The notes beneath the pieces were generated by a model. The model was not told the origin of the DNA, ran no database searches, and worked only from the letters and a program-made list of their open reading frames with translations. From assembly GCA_025210775.1 (NCBI GenBank), contig JAOARB010000015.1, forward strand, positions 1 through 64,000: a DNA stretch of 64,000 nucleotides, written 5' to 3'. Positions 62,929 to 64,000 of this stretch are shown here, one piece after another (the stretch's first letter is position 1; every line of letters starts with the position of its first letter). The position numbers were made by a program, and so were the translations under genes. Origin of the DNA: Prolixibacteraceae bacterium (GTDB taxonomy: Bacteria; Bacteroidota; Bacteroidia; Bacteroidales; Prolixibacteraceae).

Positions 62929-64000
62929 ATGGCTGTTACAACCCTAGTAAATGTACTAAAATCGATATCTTCAGAAGTTGGGATTCTACAACATCTTGTA
63001 AGTTCCACTCGATTAAACGGAGATCCTCGCCTAATGGGATGTGGTATTCTTCCTTCAAACACCAAATATCTTAATGCAGAGACCTTTGCAGGTCAAAGCT
63101 CAGGATGTGCTTTTGAATGGGAAGATGCACTTTTAGGAACCATTGGTGAGACTGTAGAGCGATATGCACCCGCATTTCATAATCCAGCGGAGGCGATCAC
63201 TACAAGCTATAACAAACTTGAAAAAAATGCGATCTCACCAGATCAATTTGCATTATTTCATCCAGAACAACACAAAGTCTTTCAAGAGAGAGGTTTTCCT
63301 GTTGTTCCATTCACAGAAGAGACAGAAGTCACATGGTTTCCGACTCACGATCTAACCGATGGTGAAGAGAAGTGGATTCCTGGGCAATTTCTATATATGC
63401 CATTCCAAAAAGATCCGAAGTATATCACAATGAACACTTCAACAGGATTGGCAGCACATACAGACTACCACAAAGCAATACTAACAGGCTTACTAGAAGT
63501 TCTAGAGCGTGATAGTTTTGTAATCAGCTGGTCACAAAAGATTGTACCACCGAAAATTGTTATTTCAGAGGATATTCAACAATACATTGATGAGAATTTC
63601 CCAACCAATTACGAGTGGCATTTTTTCAACATGACCTACGATCTAGGCGTACCATCTGTATTTGGTCTTTGCTTTGGTGAAGCCGAATTTGGAAAATTTG
63701 TAGCCATCGGAGGAGCATCACGTATGACCTTTGGAGAGGCCGTAAAGAAGACCATTCAAGAAGTTGGACAAGCGGTACCATATTTCCGCTACAGTCTAGA
63801 CGAAAGAAAAGATTGGAATCCAGACAATGATTTCTCAAAATTATTTGATTTCGACGATCACTCATTATTTTATGTCAAAAGACAAGACCTTTGGGGTGAA
63901 TTTGATCGTTGGACCAAAGCACCAGAGACATTCGAAATAGATTTCAATGAAGCCCTTCCTACAGATGACATCAAAACCATCCGTAAGATTGTTAAGACAT
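62929..64000 (+). CDS. YcaO-domain azoline cyclodehydratase (SagD-like), cut by window edge
   Basis: Only the first 357 codons are visible; the gene runs past 64000 with no stop. YcaO enzymes use ATP to activate the amide backbone so that Cys, Ser or Thr side chains cyclise. ATP/Mg-binding motifs are seen: SSGCAFEWEDALLGTIGETVERYA (E74, E77, R78), NTSTGLAAHTDYHKAILTGLLEVLERD (E190, E193, R194, D195) and the later GGASRMTFGEAVKKTIQEV block. The C-terminal end, whose Pro-rich tail is important in this family, is outside the window. It is a separate protein from the SagC-like partner, with a 7-bp gap. A SagB-like dehydrogenase, exporter or protease would be expected further right. Confidence 0.93.
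   Translation, partial: MAVTTLVNVLKSISSEVGILQHLVSSTRLNGDPRLMGCGILPSNTKYLNAETFAGQSSGCAFEWEDALLGTIGETVERYAPAFHNPAEAITTSYNKLEKNAISPDQFALFHPEQHKVFQERGFPVVPFTEETEVTWFPTHDLTDGEEKWIPGQFLYMPFQKDPKYITMNTSTGLAAHTDYHKAILTGLLEVLERDSFVISWSQKIVPPKIVISEDIQQYIDENFPTNYEWHFFNMTYDLGVPSVFGLCFGEAEFGKFVAIGGASRMTFGEAVKKTIQEVGQAVPYFRYSLDERKDWNPDNDFSKLFDFDDHSLFYVKRQDLWGEFDRWTKAPETFEIDFNEALPTDDIKTIRKIVKT

Overview
The window looks like the chromosome of a low-GC, marine-type member of the Bacteroidota, probably near the Bacteroidales/Marinilabiliales. This rests on three things: a type IX secretion (T9SS)/gliding set (SprA, GldK, GldL, GldM, GldN, a PorP/SprF-like protein and a cargo with a type A sorting tail); TAnnTTTG-type -7 promoter elements; and typical neighbours (dxr-rseP-tatA, ruvA-sprA, topA next to a degenerate arginase-fold protein and gldKLMN). 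The genus is not determined here.

Layout. 1-345: three tandem initiator tRNA genes (minus). 0.4-6.6 kb (plus): degenerate LytM/M23 protein, dxr, rseP, tatA, DUF4837-like lipoprotein, repeat protein. 6.7-9 kb (minus): dps and mqnC. 9.5-21.5 kb (plus): T9SS cargo, leucyl aminopeptidase, pdxA, ruvA, sprA. 21.7-26.5 kb: tripartite MacAB-TolC-like efflux operon. 26.5-35.8 kb: membrane protein, kbl, gltX, lipid-anchored metallophosphoesterase, EptA-like transferase and an unknown helical protein. 36-42.9 kb: complete trp operon, trpEGDCF then trpBA, preceded by a classical attenuator with a Trp-Trp-Trp leader peptide. 42.9-46.4 kb: 59-residue protein, membrane protein, MlaF/MlaE-type transporter, mannose-1-phosphate guanylyltransferase. 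46.5-57 kb (minus): gldN, gldM, gldL, gldK, porP/sprF, degenerate arginase-fold protein, topA. 57.2-59.6 kb: class A penicillin-binding protein. 59.7-60.0 kb: cobalamin riboswitch followed by a terminator and no gene.

The most interesting part is 61.0-64.0 kb, a RiPP cluster of the linear azol(in)e-containing peptide (LAP/TOMM, streptolysin-S-like) type. A 36-residue precursor ends in a Cys/Ser-rich core, CCCCSCCSCCSGNTFG. A 16-bp perfect stem follows it. Then come a SagC/E1-like leader-binding cyclodehydratase partner with two Cys-X2-Cys pairs and a YcaO (SagD-like) cyclodehydratase that runs off the right edge. A small HTH protein lies just upstream. A partly repeated copy of the precursor's upstream sequence lies before the enzyme genes, followed by a stop-interrupted Cys-containing frame that may be a decayed second precursor.

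Other notable items: two copies of one intergenic inverted/tandem repeat family (7.5 and 54.3 kb), a separate 11-bp CCATGG-containing repeat (30.5 kb), and several conserved folds with lost catalytic residues (M23, arginase, metallophosphoesterase). No intact insertion sequence, CRISPR array or rRNA gene was seen.
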